NCBI GenBank assembly: GCA_023667165.1 | Contig: JAMPAO010000022.1 | Span: 1 to 29,289, forward strand | Direction: 5' to 3' | From: Ruminococcus sp. | GTDB lineage: Bacteria > Bacillota > Clostridia > Oscillospirales > Ruminococcaceae | DNA: 29,289 nucleotides | Part shown: positions 7,518-15,606 of the stretch, piece by piece | How the letters are laid out: the number at the start of each line of letters is the position of its first letter | Position numbering within the stretch: position 1 is the first letter of the stretch | Notes under the pieces: model-generated | Seen by the model: the letters and a program-made list of their open reading frames with translations, nothing else | The model's database searches: none | Told to the model about the DNA's origin: nothing | Made by a program: the position numbers and the translations under genes

Positions 7518-9395
7518 ATGAAAAACAACAGACCTCTCCGCCTTGATGAAATGGATCTGCCCAAGGATCTGAAAAGGCTGAGTATAAACCGCTGCTATGA
7601 GCTTTGCGGCGAGATACGAAGGATACTTATCAGAACGGTGAACGCAAACGGCGGACATCTTGCGTCAAATCTGGGAACGGTGGAGCTTACGGTGGCGCTG
7701 CACAGAGTGTTTGACTCTCCGAGGGACAAGATAATCTGGGACGTGGGTCATCAGGCGTATACACATAAGCTCCTTACGGGGCGTGCCGACAGATTTCATA
7801 CGCTTCGTACCGAAGGGGGACTGTCCGGCTTTGTAAGACCGGACGAATCCGAGCACGATATTTTTATCAGCGGACACAGCAGCAATTCCATTTCCGCCGC
7901 CTGCGGAGCTGCCGAGGCAATGCGTATAAAAGGGGACAAGCACTATGCGGTGGCGGTCATAGGCGACGGCGCGTTTACGGGAGGACTTGCATACGAGGGA
8001 CTTAACAACGCGGGAAAGAGCAAGGGCAGGATAATAGTTATACTTAACGATAATGAAATGTCCATATCTAAAAACGTCGGAGCGGTGGCGGGTTATCTTT
8101 CTTCCATAAGAGGCCGCAAGGCTTATATCGACGTGAAAAAAAGCGTAGAGAGAGTTCTTGACAAGACCCCCGTCATAGGCGAGCCTGTCAAGGAGATACT
8201 GCTTGCTTCCAAGGATACTCTGAGATGGCTGCTTTACCGTTCGGGAGGACAGCCCGGTCCCACAATGTTTGAAAATTTGGGTTTTGCTTACTTAGGTCCC
8301 GTTGACGGACACAATATCGAGAGCCTTGAGGAAAATATGAGAGCGGCAGCGGCTGCGGAAAAGCCTGTGATCATCCATGTAAAGACCGTCAAGGGCAAGG
8401 GTTATCGTCCCGCGGAGAACAACCCGGGAGCGTTCCATGGAGTAGCGCCTCTTGAAATGGAAAAGGGAAATCCCGAAATAATAACCGACGACAGCTTTTC
8501 TGCGGTTTTCGGCGCACAGCTAACAAGGCTTGCGGAAAAGGACGGGAGAATATGCGCCGTTACCGCCGCTATGAAGTATGCCACGGGACTTAACAAATTT
8601 GCGGTAAATTTCCCCGAAAGATTTTTCGACGTTGGCATAGCCGAGGGGCATGGAGTGACGTTCTGCGCGGGACTTGCCTCTCAGGGTATGATCCCCGTGT
8701 TTGCGGTGTATTCCAGCTTCCTGCAAAGAGCTTACGACCAGATAATACACGACGCAGCTATAAGCCGCAGCCATATCGTCATAGGAGTCGACCGCGCGGG
8801 GATAGTGGGGGAGGACGGTGAAACGCATCAAGGAATGTTCGACGTTCCCATGCTGACATGTATACCGGAGGTTACGGTCTACTCTCCCTCCGACTACAGC
8901 GAGCTGTGCGTATGCCTTAAAAAGGCAGTTTACGGTACGAAAGGCATAGCGGCGGTAAGATATCCCAGAGGGAACTGCCGGTGCAGCGGAGATACGGCTC
9001 TTGACAAGGAGAATATGTTCTGCTATGATAACAGAGGAGGAGGCGTTCTGGCGGTAGGCTACGGCAGGACCGGCGGCAATATCCTGTCAGCCTTGAAAAA
9101 CGCGCCTCACATAAAAGCCGACGCCCTGAAGCTCGTTAAGATATTCCCCATTGACAGTGCAGTTACGGATATCTGCTTTAAATATAAAAGGATAGTAATA
9201 TTCGAGGAATCCTTTGCCCGAGGCGGAATAGGGGAGCATCTCATCTGCGCTCTTGCGGAAAGAGGATATAAGGGAGATATATCCTTAAATTCGGTCAACG
9301 GCTTTGTAAAGCACGGAAAAACGGAGCAGCTTTTAAAAGAACTTCATCTTGACAGCGGCAGCATAGCCGAAATGCTTGAATATTATGCGCAGTAG
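7518..9395 (+). CDS. dxs: 1-deoxy-D-xylulose-5-phosphate synthase
   Basis: 625 residues, full length for the family. The N-terminal thiamine diphosphate domain has GGHLASNLG (45-53), WDVGHQAYTHK (74-84) and the cofactor motif GDG (149-151) to NDN (177-179). The pyrimidine domain (about 320-480) includes RAYDQIIHDAA, and a transketolase C-terminal domain follows. The enzyme condenses pyruvate and glyceraldehyde 3-phosphate, the first step of the MEP isoprenoid pathway, and also feeds thiamine and pyridoxal synthesis. The frame is open back to 7464, but ATG 7518 with AAAGG at 7503-7507 fits the family start (LDEMDLPKDLKRL). The gene begins 13 bases after the YuiD-like stop. Confidence 0.97.
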   Translation: MKNNRPLRLDEMDLPKDLKRLSINRCYELCGEIRRILIRTVNANGGHLASNLGTVELTVALHRVFDSPRDKIIWDVGHQAYTHKLLTGRADRFHTLRTEGGLSGFVRPDESEHDIFISGHSSNSISAACGAAEAMRIKGDKHYAVAVIGDGAFTGGLAYEGLNNAGKSKGRIIVILNDNEMSISKNVGAVAGYLSSIRGRKAYIDVKKSVERVLDKTPVIGEPVKEILLASKDTLRWLLYRSGGQPGPTMFENLGFAYLGPVDGHNIESLEENMRAAAAAEKPVIIHVKTVKGKGYRPAENNPGAFHGVAPLEMEKGNPEIITDDSFSAVFGAQLTRLAEKDGRICAVTAAMKYATGLNKFAVNFPERFFDVGIAEGHGVTFCAGLASQGMIPVFAVYSSFLQRAYDQIIHDAAISRSHIVIGVDRAGIVGEDGETHQGMFDVPMLTCIPEVTVYSPSDYSELCVCLKKAVYGTKGIAAVRYPRGNCRCSGDTALDKENMFCYDNRGGGVLAVGYGRTGGNILSALKNAPHIKADALKLVKIFPIDSAVTDICFKYKRIVIFEESFARGGIGEHLICALAERGYKGDISLNSVNGFVKHGKTEQLLKELHLDSGSIAEMLEYYAQ

Positions 9396-9425
9396 ATCGC
9401 CGCGCTTAAAGAAAGGGTAATGTAA

Positions 9426-10211
9426 ATGCGGCTTGACGTATATCTTGCCCAAAAGAAAATATGCAGAAGCAGGGAAGCGGCAAAGTCGGTCATATTGTCG
9501 GGAGGCGTTGAGGTAAACGGGAAAACTCTGTCAAAGCCTTCCGCCGACGTAACGGAAACGGATAAGGTTACGGTTTCCGCAGAGGCGCCCAAATATGTGG
9601 GTAGGGGAGGCCTGAAGCTGGAAAAAGCTCTCGACAGCTTTAATATCAGCGTACAAGGACTTGTCTGCGCAGATATAGGAGCGTCCACGGGAGGATTTAC
9701 CGACTGTATGCTCCAAAGGGGAGCGGAATATGTCTATGCGGTGGACGTAGGCCACGGTCAGTTGGATCTGTCCCTTGTAAATGACAGCCGTGTAAAAAAT
9801 ATGGAGGGCGTAAACGTAAAGGAGCTTGTTCCCATCGCTTTTGACAGGGATATAGACTTTATCAGCGCGGATATTTCGTTTATCTCTCTTACCAAGGCGA
9901 TCCCCGTAATATGCTCTCTCCTTCCGCCGGACGGACAGGCGGTAATGCTTGTAAAGCCTCAGTTTGAATGCGGCAGGGCGGATATTGGCAAGGGCGGCGT
10001 AGTAAGATCCGCTGATACCCATAGAAGAGTTTTGGAGCAAATATCGGATTTTGCCGTTCAGTGCGGAATGGGGATAAGGGGAATGGATTTTTCTCCCGTT
10101 AAGGGTGGCAGCGGAAATATAGAGTACCTCATTTACGGCATAAAGGGAGCGGAGAGCCGCCGGTTTTCCTGCGCCGAAATTGTCGAAAGGGCATGGAAGT
10201 TTGTACAATAA
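9426..10211 (+). CDS. tlyA: TlyA family rRNA (cytidine-2'-O)-methyltransferase
   Basis: 261 residues. The N-terminal S4 RNA-binding domain is at about 1-60 (MRLDVYLAQKKICRSREAAK), followed by the linker YVGRGGLKLEKAL and an FtsJ-like methyltransferase domain. Motif I is CADIGASTGGFTDCML (about 79-94), followed by VYAVDVGHGQL. Family members methylate cytidines in 16S and 23S rRNA; B. subtilis YqxC is the orthologue and lies in the same dxs-argR-recN order. In Mycobacterium this activity is needed for capreomycin sensitivity. ATG 9426 is preceded by GAAAGGG (9411-9417). The gene is 30 bases after dxs. Confidence 0.95.
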   Translation: MRLDVYLAQKKICRSREAAKSVILSGGVEVNGKTLSKPSADVTETDKVTVSAEAPKYVGRGGLKLEKALDSFNISVQGLVCADIGASTGGFTDCMLQRGAEYVYAVDVGHGQLDLSLVNDSRVKNMEGVNVKELVPIAFDRDIDFISADISFISLTKAIPVICSLLPPDGQAVMLVKPQFECGRADIGKGGVVRSADTHRRVLEQISDFAVQCGMGIRGMDFSPVKGGSGNIEYLIYGIKGAESRRFSCAEIVERAWKFVQ

Positions 10212-10226
10212 AGGAATGATTATTCA

Positions 10227-11096
10227 ATGAAAACGGTGATTTTCCCCAATTTTTCAAAAAAGAACGCCTATGAAACAACGCGGAAGGTCTGCTCGACGCT
10301 TCACAATATGGGTTTTGAGGTCATATGCAGGGACAGTCAGAGCCATTGTCTGCCGGGCGAGGATTATATTTCGTTTATGCCCATAGACAGTGCGGCTCGT
10401 GTCTGCGATATGATAATCGCAGTTGGCGGAGACGGTACTATCCTTGAAGCGTCCGGATACGCCGCCGAATACGGCAAGCTGCTGCTTGGGATAAACACAG
10501 GCAGACTCGGGTTCATGGCTTCAATGGAAACAGACGGACTTTGCGATCTTTCCAGACTTATGAGCGGGGATTATACAGTGGAAAACCGAATGATGCTCGA
10601 CTGCGAGTATATTCCGAGCAGCGGCGGCTGTGCCGGTAAATTTACGGCTCTCAACGACGTTGTGATATCCTCGCGGTACGCCCATCTTGCGGATTATTTT
10701 ATTTCGGCAAACGGTGTGAGCGTAAGCTCCATCAGAGCGGACGGCGTGATTTTTTCCACACCCACAGGTTCCACTGCCTATGCTCTTTCGGCGGGAGGAT
10801 CCATTCTGGAGCCTACGCTTAAATGCATTCAGGCAACTCCGGTGTGTCCTCACTCGCTGTCCTCACGTCCCATGATCTTTTCTGCCGAAAAAAGTCTGGA
10901 CGTTTGCTACAAAGCGCGGAAGGATACTGTTCTTTGTCTGAACGTCGACGGTCAGACGGCGGTAAAGGAGCTTGGGAAAAATGACAGGCTTGTAATATCC
11001 GGATCGAAAAAATTTCTTCGGCTGATAGATATCAACGGAAATTCATTTTTCAATGCCGTGAACGAAAAGCTCATGGGTACGATCAAGGGAATGTAA
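10227..11096 (+). CDS. nadK: NAD kinase
   Basis: 289 residues. The diagnostic GGDGT motif is at 67-71, followed by GINTGRLGFMAS. The NDVVIS segment and the ADGVIFSTPTGSTAYALSAGG block bind NAD in the second domain. It phosphorylates NAD to NADP, the only known route to NADP. The start is ATG 10227 with AAGGA at 10211-10215; an ATG at 10216 is out of frame. The order tlyA-nadK-argR-recN is common in Clostridia. Confidence 0.96.
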   Translation: MKTVIFPNFSKKNAYETTRKVCSTLHNMGFEVICRDSQSHCLPGEDYISFMPIDSAARVCDMIIAVGGDGTILEASGYAAEYGKLLLGINTGRLGFMASMETDGLCDLSRLMSGDYTVENRMMLDCEYIPSSGGCAGKFTALNDVVISSRYAHLADYFISANGVSVSSIRADGVIFSTPTGSTAYALSAGGSILEPTLKCIQATPVCPHSLSSRPMIFSAEKSLDVCYKARKDTVLCLNVDGQTAVKELGKNDRLVISGSKKFLRLIDINGNSFFNAVNEKLMGTIKGM

Positions 11097-11109
11097 AGGA
11101 AAAAAACAG

Positions 11110-11559
11110 ATGAAAACACAAAGACATTCGGCGATCCTGAAAATAATAAGCTCCAAGCCTGTCCGAACGCAGCAGCAGCTCAGCGATATACTGACCGGCA
11201 TGGGCATACCCGTAACGCAGGCTACTCTGTCAAGAGATATGCGCGAGCTGGGACTTATAAAGGACGGGGAATTTTACAAGACTCCCGAAAAAAGCCTTGA
11301 CGAGCTTCCCGCGCTGTTCAGAGATTCCGTTACCGGCATAGATCATGCCATGAATACGGCAGTGGTAAAATGCCGTGCGGGAACGGCAATGGCGGTCTGC
11401 GCCCTGTTCGATGAAATGAAGTACGGAAAAGCGGTGGGAACGCTTGCGGGAGACGATACTATTTTTATTCTGATGCGTTCCGAAAAAGACGCGGCGGCGT
11501 TTGTCAAGGAAATGAAAGGGAAATTATCTTTCGGAAAAAAGGGTGATGATAATGCTTAG
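11110..11559 (+). CDS. argR: Arginine repressor
   Basis: 149 residues, family length. The N-terminal winged helix-turn-helix domain is at about 1-70, with the recognition segment TQATLSRDMRELGL (36-49). The C-terminal oligomerisation and arginine-binding core includes GTLAGDDTIFILM (110-122), with the DD pair that contacts arginine. ArgR/AhrC represses arginine synthesis and activates its breakdown. No ARG-box-like operator was identified in the window. Its stop overlaps the recN start by 8 bases. ATG 11110 follows AAAGGAAAA at 11096-11104. Confidence 0.96.
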   Translation: MKTQRHSAILKIISSKPVRTQQQLSDILTGMGIPVTQATLSRDMRELGLIKDGEFYKTPEKSLDELPALFRDSVTGIDHAMNTAVVKCRAGTAMAVCALFDEMKYGKAVGTLAGDDTIFILMRSEKDAAAFVKEMKGKLSFGKKGDDNA

Positions 11560-13222
11560 CGAGCTCTATATAAAAAATCTTGCAATAATAGAGGAAGCGG
11601 AAATACCGTTCAGCGACAGCTTCAATGTATTCACGGGAGAAACTGGAGCGGGAAAATCCATAATGATAAACGGTATAAACGCGGTCCTCGGTCAGCGCGT
11701 GACAAAGGATATCGTGCGTTCCGGCTGTGATAAAGCGGTCATTACCGCCCTTTTTACGAGGCTCTCCCGTAATGCCGTGCAAAAGCTTTCCGAGCTTGGC
11801 ATAGCATACGACGACGACCAGATAACCCTTACCAGAGAGATAAACGCGGACGGAGGCAGCATTGCAAGGGTAAATTCAAGGACGGTTTCCGTGTCGGTGC
11901 TTAGGGAAATAGGGGAGCTGCTGGTAAATATCCACGGTCAGCACGATAATCAGATATTGCTCAATCCCGACCGTCATATGAGCATACTTGACAGCTACGG
12001 CGGACTGGAGGAAATGACTGCGGATTATAACGCAGGCTTCAGGCAGCTTCAGGATGTTTCCAGAAAGCTCAAAAGGCTTACTCTTGAACGCAGGGAAAGG
12101 CTTGAACGGGAAAAAAGGCTCAGGGAAACGGTAAAGGAAATAGGGGAGCTTGATATTGAGGACGGAGAGGACGAGGAGCTTGACGCGGAATACCGTACAG
12201 CACGGAAAAGCGAGGATATCCGTGCAGGACTTATGGAGGCTCACGCTCTTCTTGACGGCATAGAGGACAGCGAGACTCCCGGGGCGTCGGAGCTTATCTC
12301 CGACGCCTGCGAAAGCCTGTCCGAGCTTTCGGATATATCGCAGCCGCTTAAGATATTGTCCGAACGTCTGGAAAGCGTGCGCGCAGAACTGGAGGATATA
12401 GTTTCCGAGATAGGGGCGGAAAGGGATAATGTGGATACCGATCCGGAAAGATATGCTTTTCTTAACGATCGGATAAAGGAGCTGGAGAGGATAAAGAAAA
12501 AATACGGTCCCGAGCTTTCCGATGTGATAAGGTGTTACAGCGGCGCATTAAAGGAGCTTGAGGATATAGAGGGGGCGTCTGACGAGGCTGATAAAACAGC
12601 GGCAGAAAGGGAAAGGCTTCTTGCGGAGGTATCAGAAAAGGCAAAGAGCCTGTCCGCCGCAAGAGCGGAGGCAGCGGAGAGATTTTCGCGGCAGGTAGAG
12701 GAGGAACTGAAATTTCTGGATATGCCCAATGTAAAAATAAGCGCGGCAATAGAGCGCGGAAAGCTGACAGCCGCAGGCATGGACAGAGTGGAGTTTATGA
12801 TCTCCGCCAACAAAGGAGAAGCGCTGAAGCCTATGTCTAAGATAGCTTCGGGAGGCGAGCTTTCGAGGATAATGCTTGCCCTGAAGAACGTTATTGCCGA
12901 AAAGGATGATATCCATACCCTTATATTTGATGAAATAGATACGGGAGTAAGCGGCAGAGCGGCTCAGAAAATAGGCATTAAGCTCAAAAATGTTTCAAAA
13001 AATCAGCAGGTGCTGTGCGTTACCCACCTTTCACAGCTTGCTGTTATGGCGGATAATCATCTGCTTATAGAAAAGCAGACAAAGGGCGACCGTACCTTTA
13101 CCTTTGTCCGCCGTCTTTCCTTTGAGGAGCGCAAGCGGGAGATCGCAAGGATAATGGTGGGCGAAAACATTACCGATACCGCCCTGAAAAATGCCGAAGA
13201 GCTTTTAAGAGCCTCGGAATAA
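11552..13222 (+). CDS. recN: DNA repair protein RecN
   Basis: 556 residues, SMC-like ATPase. The Walker A motif is GETGAGKS (29-36), followed by the Q-loop segment GQHDNQILL. A long, charged, coiled-coil-rich middle (about 155-375) follows. The ABC signature ASGGELSRIMLALK and Walker B LIFDEIDTGVSG are near residues 430-470, followed by the CVTHLSQLA H-loop. RecN acts at double-strand breaks. The frame starts with GTG 11543 and ATG 11546, but ATG 11552 is 8 bases after AAAGGG and gives the family start MLSELYIKNLAIIE. Last gene of the plus-strand run. Confidence 0.96.
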   Translation: MLSELYIKNLAIIEEAEIPFSDSFNVFTGETGAGKSIMINGINAVLGQRVTKDIVRSGCDKAVITALFTRLSRNAVQKLSELGIAYDDDQITLTREINADGGSIARVNSRTVSVSVLREIGELLVNIHGQHDNQILLNPDRHMSILDSYGGLEEMTADYNAGFRQLQDVSRKLKRLTLERRERLEREKRLRETVKEIGELDIEDGEDEELDAEYRTARKSEDIRAGLMEAHALLDGIEDSETPGASELISDACESLSELSDISQPLKILSERLESVRAELEDIVSEIGAERDNVDTDPERYAFLNDRIKELERIKKKYGPELSDVIRCYSGALKELEDIEGASDEADKTAAERERLLAEVSEKAKSLSAARAEAAERFSRQVEEELKFLDMPNVKISAAIERGKLTAAGMDRVEFMISANKGEALKPMSKIASGGELSRIMLALKNVIAEKDDIHTLIFDEIDTGVSGRAAQKIGIKLKNVSKNQQVLCVTHLSQLAVMADNHLLIEKQTKGDRTFTFVRRLSFEERKREIARIMVGENITDTALKNAEELLRASE

Positions 13223-13247
13223 TATGAGAACAGGTTATTTAACGATC

Positions 13248-13290
13248 AATATCCCGCCGGATAATGTCAATATCCGGCGGGATATTTTTA
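13248..13290 (+). terminator. Rho-independent terminator after recN
   Basis: A perfect 16-base stem, 13248-13263 pairing with 13271-13286 around a 7-base loop, followed by a T-rich tract starting in the stem end and running to 13289. The other strand lacks a T run, so it ends the plus-strand nusB-recN run just before the convergent cwlD stop. Confidence 0.93.
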
Positions 13291-13298
13291 CTTGACTG

Positions 13299-14024
13299 TC
13301 AGCCGCAGATGTATTCGTTAAGACCGTTGAATAACGTGTACGCTACCTTTTTCTGATAATCGCCGCTTTTCAGCTTTTCGGCTTCCTCGGAATTTGAAAG
13401 GAAGCCGCACTCCGCCATTACCGCGGTGTTATTGCAGTAATAACAAAGGTAAAGCTCCTTTCCGCACAGCTTTGTTTCCCGGGCGTTGTCTGGCTGGAGA
13501 TTTTGTACGAACAAGCCCTGCAGGATAGAAGCAAACCGTTCGCTGCCTTGATTTGCCGAAGAATAGAACATCTGCGCTCCGCTGTATTTGGGATCGGTGT
13601 AGGTGTTCTGATGAATGGAAAGGCAAACGGCGTCGGGGAATTTATTAAACAGCTCCAGTCTGTTTTCCATATCAGAAACCTTCTGATTGCGTATTCCCGT
13701 AACGCCGCTGTCGTGAATGGAAACGTCCCTGTCCCTTGTAACAGCCACATCGTAGCCGTAAAGCCTGCACATATCCCTTACCGACAGCATAATGCTCAGA
13801 TTGATGCCTTTTTCGGGAACGCCGTCGGCAGTGGAGCAGCCTCCGTCCATGCCGCCGTGACCGCTGTCAAGAACGATGATCCTGCCTCTCTGCGCCGTTT
13901 CGCCCGTGTTGGTGTAGACCGCGTTGTCTATCTTGCCCACGGCATAACGGATCATGACCGCAGAGGCTAAGACTGCCAGAGCCGAAAAAACTGCGGCTCT
14001 GTATTTTCTGAGATCTGTTTTCAT
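13299..14024 (-). CDS. cwlD: Germination-specific N-acetylmuramoyl-L-alanine amidase CwlD
   Basis: 241 residues. An N-terminal membrane anchor or signal (about 8-28) is followed by an Amidase_3 domain. The zinc ligands are visible as H56 (LDSGHGGMDGG), E71 (PEKGINL) and H138 (SIHQN), with the catalytic E205 (MAECGFLSN). CwlD removes side-chain peptides from spore cortex muramic acid so that muramic-delta-lactam can form, the mark recognised by germination lytic enzymes. The identity as CwlD rather than a vegetative amidase comes from the size, the single domain and the position 22 bases after spoIVA. AAAGGAAAA before ATG supports the start. Codes on the minus strand, convergent with recN. Confidence 0.9.
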   Translation of the reverse strand: MKTDLRKYRAAVFSALAVLASAVMIRYAVGKIDNAVYTNTGETAQRGRIIVLDSGHGGMDGGCSTADGVPEKGINLSIMLSVRDMCRLYGYDVAVTRDRDVSIHDSGVTGIRNQKVSDMENRLELFNKFPDAVCLSIHQNTYTDPKYSGAQMFYSSANQGSERFASILQGLFVQNLQPDNARETKLCGKELYLCYYCNNTAVMAECGFLSNSEEAEKLKSGDYQKKVAYTLFNGLNEYICG

Positions 14025-14046
14025 ATTATTTTTCCTTTCGCAAAAG

Positions 14047-15525
14047 TTACAGAATGAAGCAGATAAGTCCGCCGCAGCCCTCGTTGATTATTCTTTCAAG
14101 GGTTTCCTGGAGCTTGAGGCGGGCGTCAATGGGCATACGGTACAGCTTGTTGTGCAGTCCCTCGTTTACAAGCTCATGCAGTGATTTTCCGAAAATATTG
14201 GATTCCCATATCTTTCCCGGATTTTCCTCAAAATCCCGAAGCAGATACATAACAAGCTCCTCCGATTGCTTTTCGCTGCCCACAATGGGACTGACCTCCG
14301 TGATGATATCCGCTTTCATCATGTGGATAGACGGAGCGGACGCACGCAGTTTAACGCCGTACTTGCCCCCTTGACGTACTATTTCCGGCTCTTCGAGGGT
14401 AAGTTCTTCGATTGTGGGCATAACGATGCCGTAACCGGTCGCCTCCACCTCCTTAAGAGCGTTTTCGATTTTCTCGTATCTTCGTTTTATCTGTGTAAGA
14501 TCTTTCAGCAGAGGAAGCAGATCGCTTTCACTGTGAATTTCAATACCGGTGGTTTCACCGAGTATTCGGTAGAAAAGCTCGCTTTTGAGCGTCACGGAGA
14601 TGTCGGCGCTGCCTCTGCCGAGATCTATGGTGCGTATATCCGAATAGGTAATGTCTTCGCATTCTCTGAGCTTTTCGGCGATAGAGCGCGTTTCCCTGAC
14701 GGTTTCGATATTTTCCGCAGCGTTTCTGATGGCGTCGAATATCTCTGTTTTCAGCCAATGTCCCTTTGCAAGACCGGTTATCCACTTTGGCATGGAAATG
14801 TTTATCTCCTTGATGGGAAAGCTGAAAAGCACCTGCTTTAGGATATTATCAATATCCTCTCCGTTCAGCTCAAGGCAGTTCACAGCAATTACGGGAGTGC
14901 CGTACTTTTCCTCCATTTCGGCGGAAAGCCGCGCAGCGTCGCCGCTTTTCGGGTCGGTGCAGTTGAGCAGTATCACAAATGGTTTGCTGATTGCTTTAAG
15001 CTCGCCGATGACCCTCTGTTCGGACTCCTCGTATTCACTTCGGGGGATATCGGAAATGCTGCCGTCGGTGGTAATAACAAGTCCGATGGTGCTGTGTTCG
15101 GTAATTACCTTGCGCGTGCCCACTTCTGCCGCCATATTAAAGGGTATCTCTTCGGAAAACCACGGCGTCATGACCATTCTCGGAGCTTCGTTCTCTATGT
15201 ATCCGATAGAGCTGGGAACGATATATCCCACGCAGTCGATAAGCCGTACATTGAACCTTACATTTTCACCAACAGCGATCTCAACAGCGTCTTCGGGGAT
15301 AAATTTCGGCTCTGTCGTCATTATAGTCTTGCCCGCCGCAGACTGGGGAAGCTCGTCGACCGCCCGTTCCCGTCTGAAGTCGCTTTCTATGTTAGGTATA
15401 ACAAGCTGTTCCATAAACCTTTTGATAAAGGTGGATTTTCCTGTGCGTACAGGACCTACTATTCCAATGTAAATATCGCCGTCGGTACGTCTGGCGATAT
15501 CGGTGTAGATGTCGTTTTTAACCAT
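14047..15525 (-). CDS. spoIVA: Stage IV sporulation protein A, spore coat morphogenetic ATPase
   Basis: 492 residues, the same length as the B. subtilis protein, and highly conserved. It has a Walker A GPVRTGKST with K30, a DELPQSAAGKTIMTTEPKF block, LIDCVGY, and the C-terminus ERIINEGCGGL. SpoIVA polymerises by ATP hydrolysis on the mother-cell face of the forespore membrane and is the base layer for the coat, also needed for cortex. The frame is open 23 codons further upstream, but the ATG at 15525 gives the exact family start (DIYTDIARRTDGDIY). The nearest Shine-Dalgarno (GAAAGGAA) is rather far from it. Next to a SipL-like gene upstream and cwlD downstream. Confidence 0.98.
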   Translation of the reverse strand: MVKNDIYTDIARRTDGDIYIGIVGPVRTGKSTFIKRFMEQLVIPNIESDFRRERAVDELPQSAAGKTIMTTEPKFIPEDAVEIAVGENVRFNVRLIDCVGYIVPSSIGYIENEAPRMVMTPWFSEEIPFNMAAEVGTRKVITEHSTIGLVITTDGSISDIPRSEYEESEQRVIGELKAISKPFVILLNCTDPKSGDAARLSAEMEEKYGTPVIAVNCLELNGEDIDNILKQVLFSFPIKEINISMPKWITGLAKGHWLKTEIFDAIRNAAENIETVRETRSIAEKLRECEDITYSDIRTIDLGRGSADISVTLKSELFYRILGETTGIEIHSESDLLPLLKDLTQIKRRYEKIENALKEVEATGYGIVMPTIEELTLEEPEIVRQGGKYGVKLRASAPSIHMMKADIITEVSPIVGSEKQSEELVMYLLRDFEENPGKIWESNIFGKSLHELVNEGLHNKLYRMPIDARLKLQETLERIINEGCGGLICFIL

Positions 15526-15558
15526 ATTTACCTGTGTTCCTTTCTTGATTTTCTTTGT

Positions 15559-15590
15559 CGGATATGTTCGGCGGTTCCCGAACGGATCCG
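15559..15590 (-). promoter_or_regulatory. Imperfect hairpin between sipL and spoIVA
   Basis: A GTTCGG/CCGAAC core (15566-15571 with 15578-15583) is extended by CGGAT/ATCCG (15559-15563 with 15586-15590) across 2-base bulges. It has no T run on the minus strand, so it is not a standard terminator. It may stabilise or separate the two messages. Confidence 0.35.
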
Positions 15591-15606
15591 GCACGGCGGC
15601 GCCCGT

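Noticed and set aside
6497..7564. Long minus-strand frame (355 codons) across ispA and the YuiD-like gene
   Set aside because: It is antisense to two clearly real genes, has a protein composition typical of a shadow frame, and no binding site or motif.
14651..15472. Plus-strand frame of 273 codons opposite spoIVA
   Set aside because: Antisense shadow of the highly conserved spoIVA; Ser-rich low-meaning sequence and no start signals.
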